Part shown: positions 55,594-64,000 of the stretch, in pieces
Position numbering within the stretch: the stretch's first letter is position 1
Layout of the letters: every line of letters begins with the position of its first letter
NCBI GenBank assembly: GCA_031200235.1
Contig: CP133595.1
Span: 1,760,877 to 1,824,876, forward strand
Length of the DNA: 64,000 nt
Direction: 5' to 3'
Source of the DNA: Cuniculiplasma divulgatum
GTDB lineage: Archaea; Thermoplasmatota; Thermoplasmata; Thermoplasmatales; Thermoplasmataceae
Notes under the pieces: generated by a model
The model's input: only the letters and a program-made list of their open reading frames with translations
The model's database searches: none
What the model was told of the DNA's origin: nothing
Made by a program: the position numbers and the translations under genes

Positions 55594-56484
55594 ATGCAGT
55601 CCGATTCTGGCAAGATAAATAATGGAATTACTTGTGTTATAATCACAAATCACCAGATTTCTGAAATAAAGTCGCTCAAGACCATACTTGAAATCACAGA
55701 CAAGGTAATTATAGTCACAAATCGCCGAGAAAATCCATCAACTTCAAACAGTATTCGGATTATTTACTCATCATCACAAAATTATGCCTATCTACGTAAT
55801 TTAGGGGCATATTGTGCGGAAACAACGCACATACTTGTAATCGACTCGGATGAAATATTGGATGATACTTTTTTAAAAGAGGTCAAACAGATCAGTTATG
55901 AAGCGAAAATGTACTGTGTCAATATCAAAACATTTGTGGGAGTCAAGGAGGTCTCAATGGCTCAAAGATACAATCCACGAATATATGACAATAGAGAATT
56001 TGTTTATATTGGCCGCGTACACGAAGCTCTTACCGGAAATAGAAATGATTGCATAAAACTCAAAGGCAGTATCTTCAATTTCAGCCAAGAGAATTGGAAG
56101 GGCTGGTACGAGAAAGCCAAAAGATATACTTCACAGGAACGTATTGAGGGCAGACTGATATTGAGGTCTATCTATCCTTTCTTCAATTTTTTCAAGATGG
56201 AGGGATGGAGGGATGGCCTTACGGGAATGAAATGGACCTTGAAAGCATTCCAGTACATGGCTATGGTTTTTCTATATGGAAAGAGAGGACACGTCACGTT
56301 GAAACCAGAGGAGGTTAAGCAGCTTATTCTTACGGAGACGGTATCAAAAGAAGAAAGAGAGTATATTTCTGCGGTTCTATCTAAATACTTCCGTAGCCCA
56401 GGGGAACAACATAGCTCAGAGAAGGATATAATATCCTTAGATATGCTTGAACAGATTTCCAGTCCGTTTGTTAGATATTATTGA
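55594..56484 (+). CDS. glycosyltransferase family 2
   Basis: A 296-residue GT-A fold transferase. The strand ITCVIITNHQISEIKS, the NYAYLRNLGAYCAETTHILVIDSDEIL segment with the D-x-D metal site, and the acceptor part GRVHEALTGN (with the H/E pair) resemble the LPS core GT2 type WaaE. A C-terminal helix pair (FFNFFKMEGWRDGLTG, FQYMAMVFLYG) probably associates with the membrane. ATG 55594 lies 22 nt after the preceding stop. Confidence 0.75.
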   Translation: MQSDSGKINNGITCVIITNHQISEIKSLKTILEITDKVIIVTNRRENPSTSNSIRIIYSSSQNYAYLRNLGAYCAETTHILVIDSDEILDDTFLKEVKQISYEAKMYCVNIKTFVGVKEVSMAQRYNPRIYDNREFVYIGRVHEALTGNRNDCIKLKGSIFNFSQENWKGWYEKAKRYTSQERIEGRLILRSIYPFFNFFKMEGWRDGLTGMKWTLKAFQYMAMVFLYGKRGHVTLKPEEVKQLILTETVSKEEREYISAVLSKYFRSPGEQHSSEKDIISLDMLEQISSPFVRYY

Positions 56485-56520
56485 GGTGAGAATTTCACTG
56501 GTGTTTTAAGCAGACTCAGG

Positions 56521-57261
56521 TTAAACCTTTGTAATTTCAACAATAATACCGCTTGCGATGGATGGGAATTTAGAGAATAATCTGTCAAATTTGACATCTC
56601 CCCGTTCATATCCAATTATATGGAAATGGTAAATTCCCTTCTTTTGAAGAAATTCCACCATTGCTCTTTCAGTGAATAACCGGATATGCCCGACCGGTGG
56701 AGAGCCGTTCCCAAGAAATTTAAATTTTCTACCAACAACCTCTTCTGTACTTACCTCAATGTTGATGGGAGCCATACCAGCAAGTAATAAAATTCGGTTG
56801 TACCAAGAGGCGAGGTTGGGTGTAGTTATTATAATCTTTCCGCCACTCTTGGTAACACGGTATATCTCGCGTATTGAAAAGTCAGGGTTTAGTAGATGTT
56901 CGATCAGCTCACCCATGTATACAAGGTCAAAGTGATTGTCAGAAAAAGGCAAAATTTCATGGGATAGGTCTAGGGAAATGGACTTGAACCCAGCATCCTT
57001 TGCCTTTGTAACCGACATTCTGTCGATGTCAACAAGAATATAATTCTCAGGATGTAACTCAATTTCCGAGGTCAAAAAACGCGCCACTTCCACTGATTCA
57101 AATCCTAAGTTTAACATCTTTCTTGGCTTGACTTTCTCAATTAAGGTCTTACATTTCAAAAGTCTAGGTAGAGAAACCAATGCTATCTCATCAGAATTAC
57201 CATAGTTTCCCCAAAATTTTTCATGAATGTTCTCGTAAAATTTCTGTTCTTCCTGTTTCAT
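56521..57261 (-). CDS. SAM-dependent class I methyltransferase
   Basis: A 246-residue methyltransferase. The region MLNLGFESVEVARFL stands in the place of the glycine-rich SAM motif, which is not canonical here. Later motifs are strong: ILVDIDRMSVTKAK, FDLVYMGELIEHLLNPDFSIREIYRVTKSGGKIIITTPN. These match methyltransferases of glycan and lipid pathways. It overlaps the upstream giant membrane protein gene by 4 nt and may methylate its glycan product. Substrate not evident. Confidence 0.7.
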   Translation of the reverse strand: MKQEEQKFYENIHEKFWGNYGNSDEIALVSLPRLLKCKTLIEKVKPRKMLNLGFESVEVARFLTSEIELHPENYILVDIDRMSVTKAKDAGFKSISLDLSHEILPFSDNHFDLVYMGELIEHLLNPDFSIREIYRVTKSGGKIIITTPNLASWYNRILLLAGMAPINIEVSTEEVVGRKFKFLGNGSPPVGHIRLFTERAMVEFLQKKGIYHFHIIGYERGDVKFDRLFSKFPSIASGIIVEITKV

Positions 57262-60200
57262 ATCCTTTCCCTCCGAAGCAATACAACAAATATCATAATT
57301 ATAAATAGATAAAGAATTATTACATAATATGCATATTGTATGTACACTAGAGATGGTGCGGAGATAGAATAATTGGATCCAGTTACATTTGAAAAAAGAG
57401 CAAGGCCATCAGTAGTAACGATAGCTTGATAGGACCCATTGGAGGTTGTTAGAATAAATGATTTAACTGCACCCACGTTATAAACGACATAATTTCCTTC
57501 TAATGATTTAATTGTTGAGTTCTTCACTACAATCAAGTAAGCAATGGATATATTTCCCGTAACTATGAGTGAGTGGTTTATATTAAGAGCCACTGTTCTA
57601 AACTCTCCTGTAGCACCTGAAATATTTATACCGTTCAGTGAACCGATGCCAGAGACGGAAGCATAAGCAGTCCCGTTGATTTTTTGAAAACCGAAGAATG
57701 TGCCAGTTGAATTAGTTACATTTAGAAAATTACCTAACGGAAGGTTGGGAAAGAAAGGCGAAATAGATGGATAAACACTAAATGTCATATTTATATTAGA
57801 AATAGTAAATTCACCAGAAAAAACGCCTTCTATCATGAAAGTAAAATACTTTGTTCCTGGGGGAGGGCTCACAGTGAAATTTTCATGCGTTAGGTTGTTC
57901 GGTGCAACGATTGGGAATAGCTGATCCATGACAGCCTTCTGTGTAGCATTTAATCCAATGGCAGCTACATACAATACAGACCCTTTATCAGTGCTATTTA
58001 ATATATTAAATGAGATACTTGACAAAAAAGGTAGATTTCCAGTGAATACTCCATTTGTCAATCCTTCTGCTGGTGGACCGCCATATTCGACTGAGGCCTC
58101 TGAAACGTTTTTTGATGAGAGACCAAAACTACCTCCGGAAATATTGGTAGTAAAATTACCAAACCAGTCAGTGGTCACATATCCTCCGTCGTTTTCATTA
58201 TTGCCAGGAGTCTCATTGAATATTGCACTATGGGTATCAATGAAACTGTTGGAATAATATTTTCCTATGCCATTTAATTTCAGATTGCTTACGTTTTGTG
58301 GTGTTCCCATGAATTTAACATTTCGTATAAGATAAGAAGGAGAAATAACGTTTATTGCATTGTTCACTGAATTGACACCAAATCCAACCCCATATCCAGG
58401 TTGGTTAGTGGTCGAAACGTTGATTCCCACATTCCTAAATAAATTATATATGTATGGGAAGTCCTGTAGACTTGAATTCCTCAACAGTAGTGACGATTTG
58501 TAAAATAGGCCATCGACTTCGTTAACCTCGTAAATGTATACGCTTGAATCATGAAATGCAATACTTAGGCCCGAAGATTTGTTAAGAAAGTTAAGTGTAC
58601 TATTGAAGGTATATTGTCCAAAATACATGTAGTAGAGTTCGGGTACATTGTTTGCAGGGTAGAAAAGTGGCTGGGTAAAATTTGTTATGTGGTATACTAC
58701 AACAAACTTAACGCTATGAGAAATGAGATATGGAGACAAATCCGAAGTCAGGAAATGGCTACCTAGGTAGGAAAAACCGGGAAGAGAAATGGGGTGCATT
58801 GTCGGTGGATTGCTTAAACCTATTGGCCAATATACGTTAAAAGAGCCGTTCTGACTCATAATATAATCGTATCCTCTCATATATGAATTGGGCACCATGT
58901 ATGGTGAAAATGATCCAGCGTTTGGCACTCCATTATATATCCGGTACGAATTGTCTGCTCTAGCGGGATAGAACGAACCGTTAAAAGCCTGCCAGTCCGC
59001 AAATATCATTAGAACTATAATAATAACTACAATAATAGCTAGGAATTGATGCTTACTAGACCTGTTCCTGATTCTGAAAGTGATCTTTTTTGCTCGAACA
59101 CTCTTAAGTATTATCCCATGTAAGATATCACCTCCATATTTAATCCGAGTTGAGGTGCTCTTATCCTTTTCCTCTTGCACTAGCAGCACATTATATAGTG
59201 TCAATGGAAAAAGGATGAGGTATCCGGATGCGATTATCATAAGAAAGTGACCTGGAAGTGAAAAAGATGTGGCAATACTTTCACCTACATATGGTAATAA
59301 GGTAAGATCGGATACAACGTTGAAAAGAATAGGAATTGTTCCATAAACTGATAAAATTATACCAACTATGATCAACACAAATAGCGGTATTGAAAATCTG
59401 ATGGTGCGTCTAAAGATTAAAGACGCAATGGCGACTAACGGAATGAAAAATACTGCAAACAGCCACAATGCTGTAATAAAACCACTTGGCAAAAGTATTT
59501 GTGTCGGGAATAAAACCCCAGGACTTCTGGATATAAGATTCCCTAGTAGCATTATGGAGGGGGGGCCGAACGTCATTATTGACCAGGCATGCCCAAGGAG
59601 AGCCAATGAGAGCCACCATATGTGGTTACCTCCATTGAAATAAACCGAGCCTAAGCTTCTGTAAAACACTATTGACGATCCTGGCAATGCCAAATCCGAC
59701 AATGAATATTGCACCAATATGAGGGCAGGTAATGAAATAACAACTGCAATCATTAAGCGTTTCATAGTTTGAAGTATTGATTTACGACCCATTGAAATGA
59801 ACAAAACGATTACGATTGAAATTATTGACATAATATAATAATCCGGGTCAAGAAATATTGTGAGAGACAATAAAACACCAGTCAGCAAGGAATATTTTAT
59901 GTCGCTTTTGAATGTCCATACAGCAAGAATCTCAATTGAGATAAAAAGCATGATAAGATCATCAGAGAAAAAACCACCATCGACGAGGTAATTAATGGCA
60001 ACAAGATTTGAAAATGCAAAAATTGCAGCAGAATGCTTTATAATCTCAGAATTCAATCTATTTAATTTTCTTCCTGTATTATTAGTGATTGTCTTTAAAA
60101 AGAACTTTGCAAAAATATAACATCCAATACCGAACAAATATAAACCATAAAAAAGATAGATACGCTCGATGGTCTGCATATTTTTTGTAAACGCTATAAT

Positions 60201-60479
60201 AATTAAATATGGCCACGAAATAAAGTCTCGAGTCAAGCTGAATAAGGAAACAGCAGTACCCTCTACAGACAAAGAAGGGACATAAACAATGTTACCATAT
60301 AAATTAGGAGAGAGGGGCCAGCCAACATCCGCATAACCCAAATAACCCGGAGTAAAGAGTGTAACTCTTAAAGCCAGAACAACCATTAAAAAAAGTATCA
60401 CTAAATCAAGTGGAGACGGGAAATACTCCTTTAGTATTCTTTTGCTGACATTCCAGATACTAAGGTCTCTTTTAATCAC
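57258..60479 (-). CDS. GT-C-like giant membrane protein with exported domain
   Basis: A 1,073-residue protein. Residues 25-490 hold about 12-13 membrane helices; the first outer loop has TPGYLGYADVGWPLSP, where acidic residues at a conserved loop are expected in GT-C glycosyltransferases. Residues about 500-1040 are an exported region rich in sequons (NGSYQ, NVTGS, NISIAY) that could bind glycan. A final helix (YAYYVIILYLFIIMIFVVLL) ends with RRERI. The family is not certain; related architectures include YfhO-like and arabinofuranosyltransferase-like proteins. It probably transfers sugars from a lipid carrier outside the cell. Its stop overlaps the methyltransferase start (4 nt). The gene is AT-rich, like its neighbours. 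Confidence 0.6.
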   Translation of the reverse strand: MIKRDLSIWNVSKRILKEYFPSPLDLVILFLMVVLALRVTLFTPGYLGYADVGWPLSPNLYGNIVYVPSLSVEGTAVSLFSLTRDFISWPYLIIIAFTKNMQTIERIYLFYGLYLFGIGCYIFAKFFLKTITNNTGRKLNRLNSEIIKHSAAIFAFSNLVAINYLVDGGFFSDDLIMLFISIEILAVWTFKSDIKYSLLTGVLLSLTIFLDPDYYIMSIISIVIVLFISMGRKSILQTMKRLMIAVVISLPALILVQYSLSDLALPGSSIVFYRSLGSVYFNGGNHIWWLSLALLGHAWSIMTFGPPSIMLLGNLISRSPGVLFPTQILLPSGFITALWLFAVFFIPLVAIASLIFRRTIRFSIPLFVLIIVGIILSVYGTIPILFNVVSDLTLLPYVGESIATSFSLPGHFLMIIASGYLILFPLTLYNVLLVQEEKDKSTSTRIKYGGDILHGIILKSVRAKKITFRIRNRSSKHQFLAIIVVIIIVLMIFADWQAFNGSFYPARADNSYRIYNGVPNAGSFSPYMVPNSYMRGYDYIMSQNGSFNVYWPIGLSNPPTMHPISLPGFSYLGSHFLTSDLSPYLISHSVKFVVVYHITNFTQPLFYPANNVPELYYMYFGQYTFNSTLNFLNKSSGLSIAFHDSSVYIYEVNEVDGLFYKSSLLLRNSSLQDFPYIYNLFRNVGINVSTTNQPGYGVGFGVNSVNNAINVISPSYLIRNVKFMGTPQNVSNLKLNGIGKYYSNSFIDTHSAIFNETPGNNENDGGYVTTDWFGNFTTNISGGSFGLSSKNVSEASVEYGGPPAEGLTNGVFTGNLPFLSSISFNILNSTDKGSVLYVAAIGLNATQKAVMDQLFPIVAPNNLTHENFTVSPPPGTKYFTFMIEGVFSGEFTISNINMTFSVYPSISPFFPNLPLGNFLNVTNSTGTFFGFQKINGTAYASVSGIGSLNGINISGATGEFRTVALNINHSLIVTGNISIAYLIVVKNSTIKSLEGNYVVYNVGAVKSFILTTSNGSYQAIVTTDGLALFSNVTGSNYSISAPSLVYIQYAYYVIILYLFIIMIFVVLLRRERI

Positions 60480-60600
60480 CTAATTCTCATTGATTAAATA
60501 TTAATAAATGTTACTGATCTGCACCATAACAGAACTGGAACGAATTACTCGTAATTATTTTGAATACTTGGCAATTCATATACTTGTACCGTATAAGGTT

Positions 60601-61449
60601 ATGGTCAACATGGGCCCGAAGTTTTCAATTTGTATACCTGTGATCAGTAATAAATATATCGAGGAATGTTTAAGTTATATTTTTAGGAGTAATTTTCAGG
60701 ACTTTGAGGTGATAGTAAATGATTCATCTAAAGATTATTATGTTAGTGATATTATATCTGAGTATGATATTAGAATAATTAAAAAACACACCAAAAGTTT
60801 CGAGAGCAGGATGATTTCGGTTTTGGCTTCGTCTGGTAACAGGATCTTGATACTTGATGATACCAGGCTTGTCTCTGATACTCTTTTCGAGAGACTAGAT
60901 ACTATGTCCGAAGATATAATAGCCATTGGGGAGAAAGATATTGGAAGTGGTCTTCTGATAAGGCTTTCAAACCTTGATAAAAAGGCAATTGTAGTGAATA
61001 AAAATAAGCTGAATCCGGTTAAAAACAAAAGTGTAATACCCAGGCTTTACAAAAGAGATATTATTGTCGAGTCTCTCAATAGAATAAAGGCAAGTCTGAA
61101 TCCAGAAATCCTTAACAATATAGTTGGACTTGATCTTGAAATTATTTATTTCGAGGCATTCAGAATTTCACAGAGCATCGGATATATCTCATCCCCGGAA
61201 ATCTTACATTATGGAGATGAAACTGTGAAATCAGTCTTTCGCAAATACTACAGATATGGATACACGCAAAAAATGCTGAGAAAAACTGTTTATTCCCAAT
61301 TAGCAAATATTTCTGGTCGAACAAGATATGGATACGCTATTGGCGATAGAATTCTAAGTATTCCTCTACAAGCGATAAGAGGTTTTCCATTCATTTTGGG
61401 CTATATTTCAGGAAGTAACACGGTTACAAAAGACACGGTTAAGAAATGA
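60601..61449 (+). CDS. glycosyltransferase family 2-like
   Basis: A protein of about 282 residues with the GT2 opening KFSICIPVISNKYIEECLSYIFRSNFQDFEVIVNDSS. The equivalent of the D-x-D motif is RILILDDTRL. The rest is diverged but keeps the acceptor-domain helices and a late PLQAIRGFPFILGYISG membrane-associated segment. The frame opens at 60508, which would add 31 residues without family likeness. ATG 60601 or 60610 is the likely start (MVNMGPKF). It is divergent from the giant membrane protein gene, with a short shared promoter gap. Confidence 0.65.
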   Translation: MVNMGPKFSICIPVISNKYIEECLSYIFRSNFQDFEVIVNDSSKDYYVSDIISEYDIRIIKKHTKSFESRMISVLASSGNRILILDDTRLVSDTLFERLDTMSEDIIAIGEKDIGSGLLIRLSNLDKKAIVVNKNKLNPVKNKSVIPRLYKRDIIVESLNRIKASLNPEILNNIVGLDLEIIYFEAFRISQSIGYISSPEILHYGDETVKSVFRKYYRYGYTQKMLRKTVYSQLANISGRTRYGYAIGDRILSIPLQAIRGFPFILGYISGSNTVTKDTVKK

Positions 61450-61549
61450 AATTGGTAAACATCATTATTCAGTTCTTACAAAACAATTGTTCAGCCTAAA
61501 GTATCACACCAAAAGTTATTTACCTTTAACACTACCAAAGGAAGGTTAC

Positions 61550-62644
61550 ATGAAGATCCTTTGGCTTGCACACCGTGATCCACTGAACCCAAGGGCTGGT
61601 GGTGCCGAACGAATAATCTATGAGGTTGGGATGCGCCTTATAAAAAGTGGTCATCAGGTCTCAGTTCTGGCAGGCGGCTGGAAAAACTGTAAAAGAGCTG
61701 AAATTCTGAATGGAATCCACGTAATGAGATATGGCTACCGCGTTGGGCCCCATATAGCCCTGCTCGTGCACCTTTTGAAGCACAGATATGATGTCATTAT
61801 TGCTGATTTGGGTCATGCTGTGCCTTGGATATCCCCAGTCCTGTTGAGGAACAAGACCATAGTTTCATTTTTGCATCTACACGCGAGGTCACTTCCAGGA
61901 CAGGTTGGAAGGTTACTTGCGTATTTTATAACTGCTTTGGAGAAATTGTACTTCATAATTTACCATAATTCACATTTTGTAACCATTTCAAATACATCAT
62001 TTGCTGATCTAGAAATTCTGGGGATAAAATCAAAAAATATCTCCATAATACGCCCGGGTGTGAATAGTGAACTGTTCCACCCTGCAATAAAAACCGGATA
62101 TCCTTCAGTTGTTTATTTTGGCGGTATGCGTCCGTATAAAAGACCCGAAGAGTCACTGTATCTACTGAGAGAACTTAGAAGTCAAATTACTGATCTTAAG
62201 CTCACAATGATAGGCGACGGATTTTCCAGGCGAGGCCTTGAAATGTTGTGCGAGAAACTGAACTTAAAAGAAAATGTAACATTTACAGGTAAAATCTCCG
62301 ATAGTGAAGTAGCGGAGATTGTCGCCTCCTCTTGGTTAAATATCCACTCATCGATTACAGAGGGCTGGGGCATCTCCATAATTGAAGCCGCATCGGCCGG
62401 CACACCTACCGTTGCGTTTAAAGTACCAGGGGTTTCTGATAGCGTGGAAAACGGTTTAAATGGCATAACCGTTGAGAATGGCAACAGGCAATCACTGACT
62501 GAAGCTGCACTGGAGATCCTGAGAAATCCCGAAAAATGGTGGTCTTCCTCTGTTGAAGTCGCAAAGAAGTATTCATGGGACAAAACCGCGGAATTGTGGG
62601 AAAAGCTGATCAAAGAAATAACTGATGATCGCAGCAACAAATAA
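61550..62644 (+). CDS. glycosyltransferase family 4
   Basis: A 364-residue GT4 enzyme. It begins MKILWLAHRDPLNPRAGGAERIIYEV, with the glycine-rich acceptor loop. The C-terminal half has VVYFGGMRPYKRPEESL, the donor motif LNIHSSITEGWGISIIEAASAGTPTVAFKVPG and the typical E-x7-E. It resembles mannosyl- or glucosyltransferases of envelope glycans. The frame is open from 61487, but ATG 61550 starts at the conserved first strand. Gmd follows 43 nt downstream with its own promoter. Confidence 0.8.
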   Translation: MKILWLAHRDPLNPRAGGAERIIYEVGMRLIKSGHQVSVLAGGWKNCKRAEILNGIHVMRYGYRVGPHIALLVHLLKHRYDVIIADLGHAVPWISPVLLRNKTIVSFLHLHARSLPGQVGRLLAYFITALEKLYFIIYHNSHFVTISNTSFADLEILGIKSKNISIIRPGVNSELFHPAIKTGYPSVVYFGGMRPYKRPEESLYLLRELRSQITDLKLTMIGDGFSRRGLEMLCEKLNLKENVTFTGKISDSEVAEIVASSWLNIHSSITEGWGISIIEAASAGTPTVAFKVPGVSDSVENGLNGITVENGNRQSLTEAALEILRNPEKWWSSSVEVAKKYSWDKTAELWEKLIKEITDDRSNK

Positions 62645-62660
62645 GTTCCCGGGAAATCAT

Positions 62661-62670
62661 AATATATAAT
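62661..62670 (+). promoter_or_regulatory. TATA box of gmd
   Basis: AATATATAAT is centred about 23 nt before ATG 62688, inside the 43-nt gap after the glycosyltransferase gene. Confidence 0.5.
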
Positions 62671-62687
62671 ATTTTCAATCCCCTTAG

Positions 62688-63698
62688 ATGAAAGCGGTAA
62701 TCACTGGCATATCAGGTCAGGACGGGTATTTTCTTTCGCAGTTACTCCTGTCGAAGGGATACGAGGTGCACGGCATTTTGCGCCGGAATAGCTCAATGAC
62801 ACAGGGGACTGTAGATCTTCTGCCTGAGAGTTTCAGAAAACAGATCATCATTCACTACGGTGATATAACGGATGGAAATTTTCTCTCAAATCTTCTTTTG
62901 AAGGAGAAACCTGAAGAACTGTATCATCTGGCTGCACAGAGTTTTGTTGGATACAGCTTTCAGAACGCTCTTTCCACATACGATGCCAATATCGGAGGCA
63001 CCCTTAATGTCTGCAATGCTGTGAAGGATTCATCTCCCGATACAAGGATGTATTTTGCTGCCACATCAGAACTGTTCGGGCAGCCAAAGGAGGCTCCACA
63101 GAACGAAATGACGCCATTCTTTCCTAGGAGTCCGTATGCAGTATCGAAACTTGCAGGCATCTGGACAGTGAGAACATACAGGGAGGCATACAAATTGTTC
63201 ATGTCGAACGGCATACTATTCAACCATGAATCAGAAGTTCGCGGACCCGAGTTTGTGACCAGGAAGATATCAAAATCAGTTGCCAAGATATATAACGGCT
63301 CAAAGGAACCGGTCGTACTAGGAAATCTCTCCGCGGTGAAGGACTGGGGATATGCCAGGGATTATGTGGAAGGCATGTGGATGATGCTCCAGCAGGACTA
63401 CCCAGATGATTTCGTTCTGGGTACTGGAGAATCGCATACAGTCAGGGAATTTGCCGAGGCTGCATTCAAGGAGATTGACATGGATATTGAATGGATTGGC
63501 AGCGGGATGAATGAGGTCGGGTTATCAGAAGGTATGACAAGAGTTAAGGTCAGCAGGGAATTTTATAGGCCTTTGGAATCTGATAACTATCGCGCAGACT
63601 ATTCAAAGGCTAAACAAACCCTTGGGTGGAAGCCAAAAACCAACTTCAGGGATCTGGTAAAAATAATGGTGAAGAACGATATAGACCTCACGGGATGA
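62688..63698 (+). CDS. gmd: GDP-mannose 4,6-dehydratase
   Basis: A 336-residue extended short-chain dehydrogenase making GDP-4-keto-6-deoxymannose, the precursor of GDP-fucose, GDP-rhamnose and GDP-perosamine. The NADP site is ITGISGQDGYFLSQLL, followed by VHGILRRNS. The catalytic set is Ser/Thr in AATSELFG and Y-x3-K in SPYAVSK. FNHESEVRGPEFVTRKI fits the family signature FNHESPRRG, with Glu-Val for the usual Pro-Arg. Length matches the family (about 340). No reductase, epimerase or perosamine synthase gene follows in the window, so the final sugar is unknown. It probably feeds the glycosyltransferases upstream. Confidence 0.85.
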   Translation: MKAVITGISGQDGYFLSQLLLSKGYEVHGILRRNSSMTQGTVDLLPESFRKQIIIHYGDITDGNFLSNLLLKEKPEELYHLAAQSFVGYSFQNALSTYDANIGGTLNVCNAVKDSSPDTRMYFAATSELFGQPKEAPQNEMTPFFPRSPYAVSKLAGIWTVRTYREAYKLFMSNGILFNHESEVRGPEFVTRKISKSVAKIYNGSKEPVVLGNLSAVKDWGYARDYVEGMWMMLQQDYPDDFVLGTGESHTVREFAEAAFKEIDMDIEWIGSGMNEVGLSEGMTRVKVSREFYRPLESDNYRADYSKAKQTLGWKPKTNFRDLVKIMVKNDIDLTG

Positions 63699-63741
63699 CA
63701 TCGGGACCTTTTAAGCATATAAACTGAGACTATCATTCACT

Positions 63742-63906
63742 ATGCCGGCATCCTTCTGGAATGCACAACTTCAGTGCTTTCATTTCACACGATTGTTTTA
63801 TTGCCCCGTACGGCCGGTATACGGGACACCGTATGGGCAGATATACGGAGCGGTGTACGGACATACCGGCGGCGGTACCAGTCAGCGTACGGAAAAGGAC
63901 ACATGA
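63742..63906 (+). CDS. small Tyr-Gly tetrapeptide-repeat protein
   Basis: A 54-codon ATG-to-TGA frame. After an N-terminal part rich in Phe, Cys and Arg (MPASFWNAQLQCFHFTRLFY) come CPVRPV and then YGTP, YGQI, YGAV, YGHT, GGGT, followed by a basic/acidic tail. The 12-base period is visible in the DNA as TAC/TAT every 12 bases. A TATA-like CATATAAAC (63716-63724) lies 22 nt upstream. The composition is GC-richer than the flanks. The repeat resembles glycine-tyrosine structural peptides, but no homologue is recalled. Chance is possible for a gene this short. The last 94 bases of the window hold no assigned feature. Confidence 0.4.
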   Translation: MPASFWNAQLQCFHFTRLFYCPVRPVYGTPYGQIYGAVYGHTGGGTSQRTEKDT

Positions 63907-64000
63907 CGGTGAACCTATTATAGGGGAGGTATTCCCTGCCACATCAGCGGCTGAGAATTTCCAGAAACTGCAAATTCACGCCGACTCGCCAACGGGAATT

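Noticed and set aside
63804-63893. TACGG cluster as a protein-binding array
   Set aside because: The 12-base period is better explained as codons of a Tyr-Gly repeat in an open frame, though a DNA role is not excluded.
1-64000. tRNA or rRNA genes
   Set aside because: I looked for conserved tRNA arm patterns and rRNA blocks and recognised none; a covariance search would be decisive.

Overview
The window looks like a chromosomal segment of a Thermoplasmatales-type archaeon (moderate GC, acidophile surface proteome). The reasons are a thermopsin-sedolisin acid protease, giant exported proteins built from the F-x-E-x-GLP-x-GT-x-W repeat, many genes with a TATA box centred about 23-28 nt before the start codon (leaderless-type promoters), and archaeal AAA/DUF4143 ATPases. 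No rRNA, tRNA or CRISPR array was recognised.

Layout. 0.3-12.3 kb is a cell-surface region: a decayed thermopsin fragment, a 1,597-residue GLP-repeat protein with a beta-propeller, a three-gene reverse-strand cluster of two short related exported proteins and a polytopic membrane protein, and a thermopsin+sedolisin fusion protease. 12.4-17.5 kb holds a DUF2079-like membrane protein, a Wzx-like flippase and an MFS permease. 17.6-21.7 kb has a hypothetical protein, an AAA-ATPase/TOPRIM pair of the kind used in defence, and an anchored exported protein. 21.9-25.2 kb has an internally deleted IS256-type element, a DUF427 protein, and egtB-egtD (ergothioneine synthesis). 25.7-31.1 kb is a stress/defence-like mix: HEPN-MNT toxin-antitoxin, HPP membrane protein, OsmC, CARF-like winged-helix regulator, a C2H2 finger fused to membrane helices, and an FAD disulfide reductase. 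31.2-38.6 kb has transposase debris, a second, frameshifted HEPN-MNT pair, two AAA/DUF4143 ATPases and, between them, an ABC exporter operon ending in its own winged-helix regulator.

38.6-47.1 kb is a gene-poor stretch followed by a roughly 2,060-codon surface gene (beta-helix, GLP repeats, propeller, PEGA-like domains, C-terminal anchor) split by a one-base frameshift and bracketed by a 196-bp direct repeat. 47.1-52.0 kb is a pile of mobile elements: an intact-looking IS21, a 5'-truncated group II intron with recognisable domain V, the 3' remnant of the IS4/IS1634-like gene it had entered, and a frameshifted IS5. 52.0-63.7 kb is an AT-richer glycan assembly locus (five glycosyltransferases, a methyltransferase, a GT-C-like 1,073-residue membrane protein, GDP-mannose 4,6-dehydratase) interrupted by IS256 and IS630 remnants. 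The end holds a 54-codon gene with a Tyr-Gly tetrapeptide repeat.

Two themes recur. First, most broken genes are restored by adding one base to a homopolymer run, which could be assembly error, phase variation or slippage. Second, exported glycoproteins and glycan-building genes dominate, so much of the segment serves the cell envelope.
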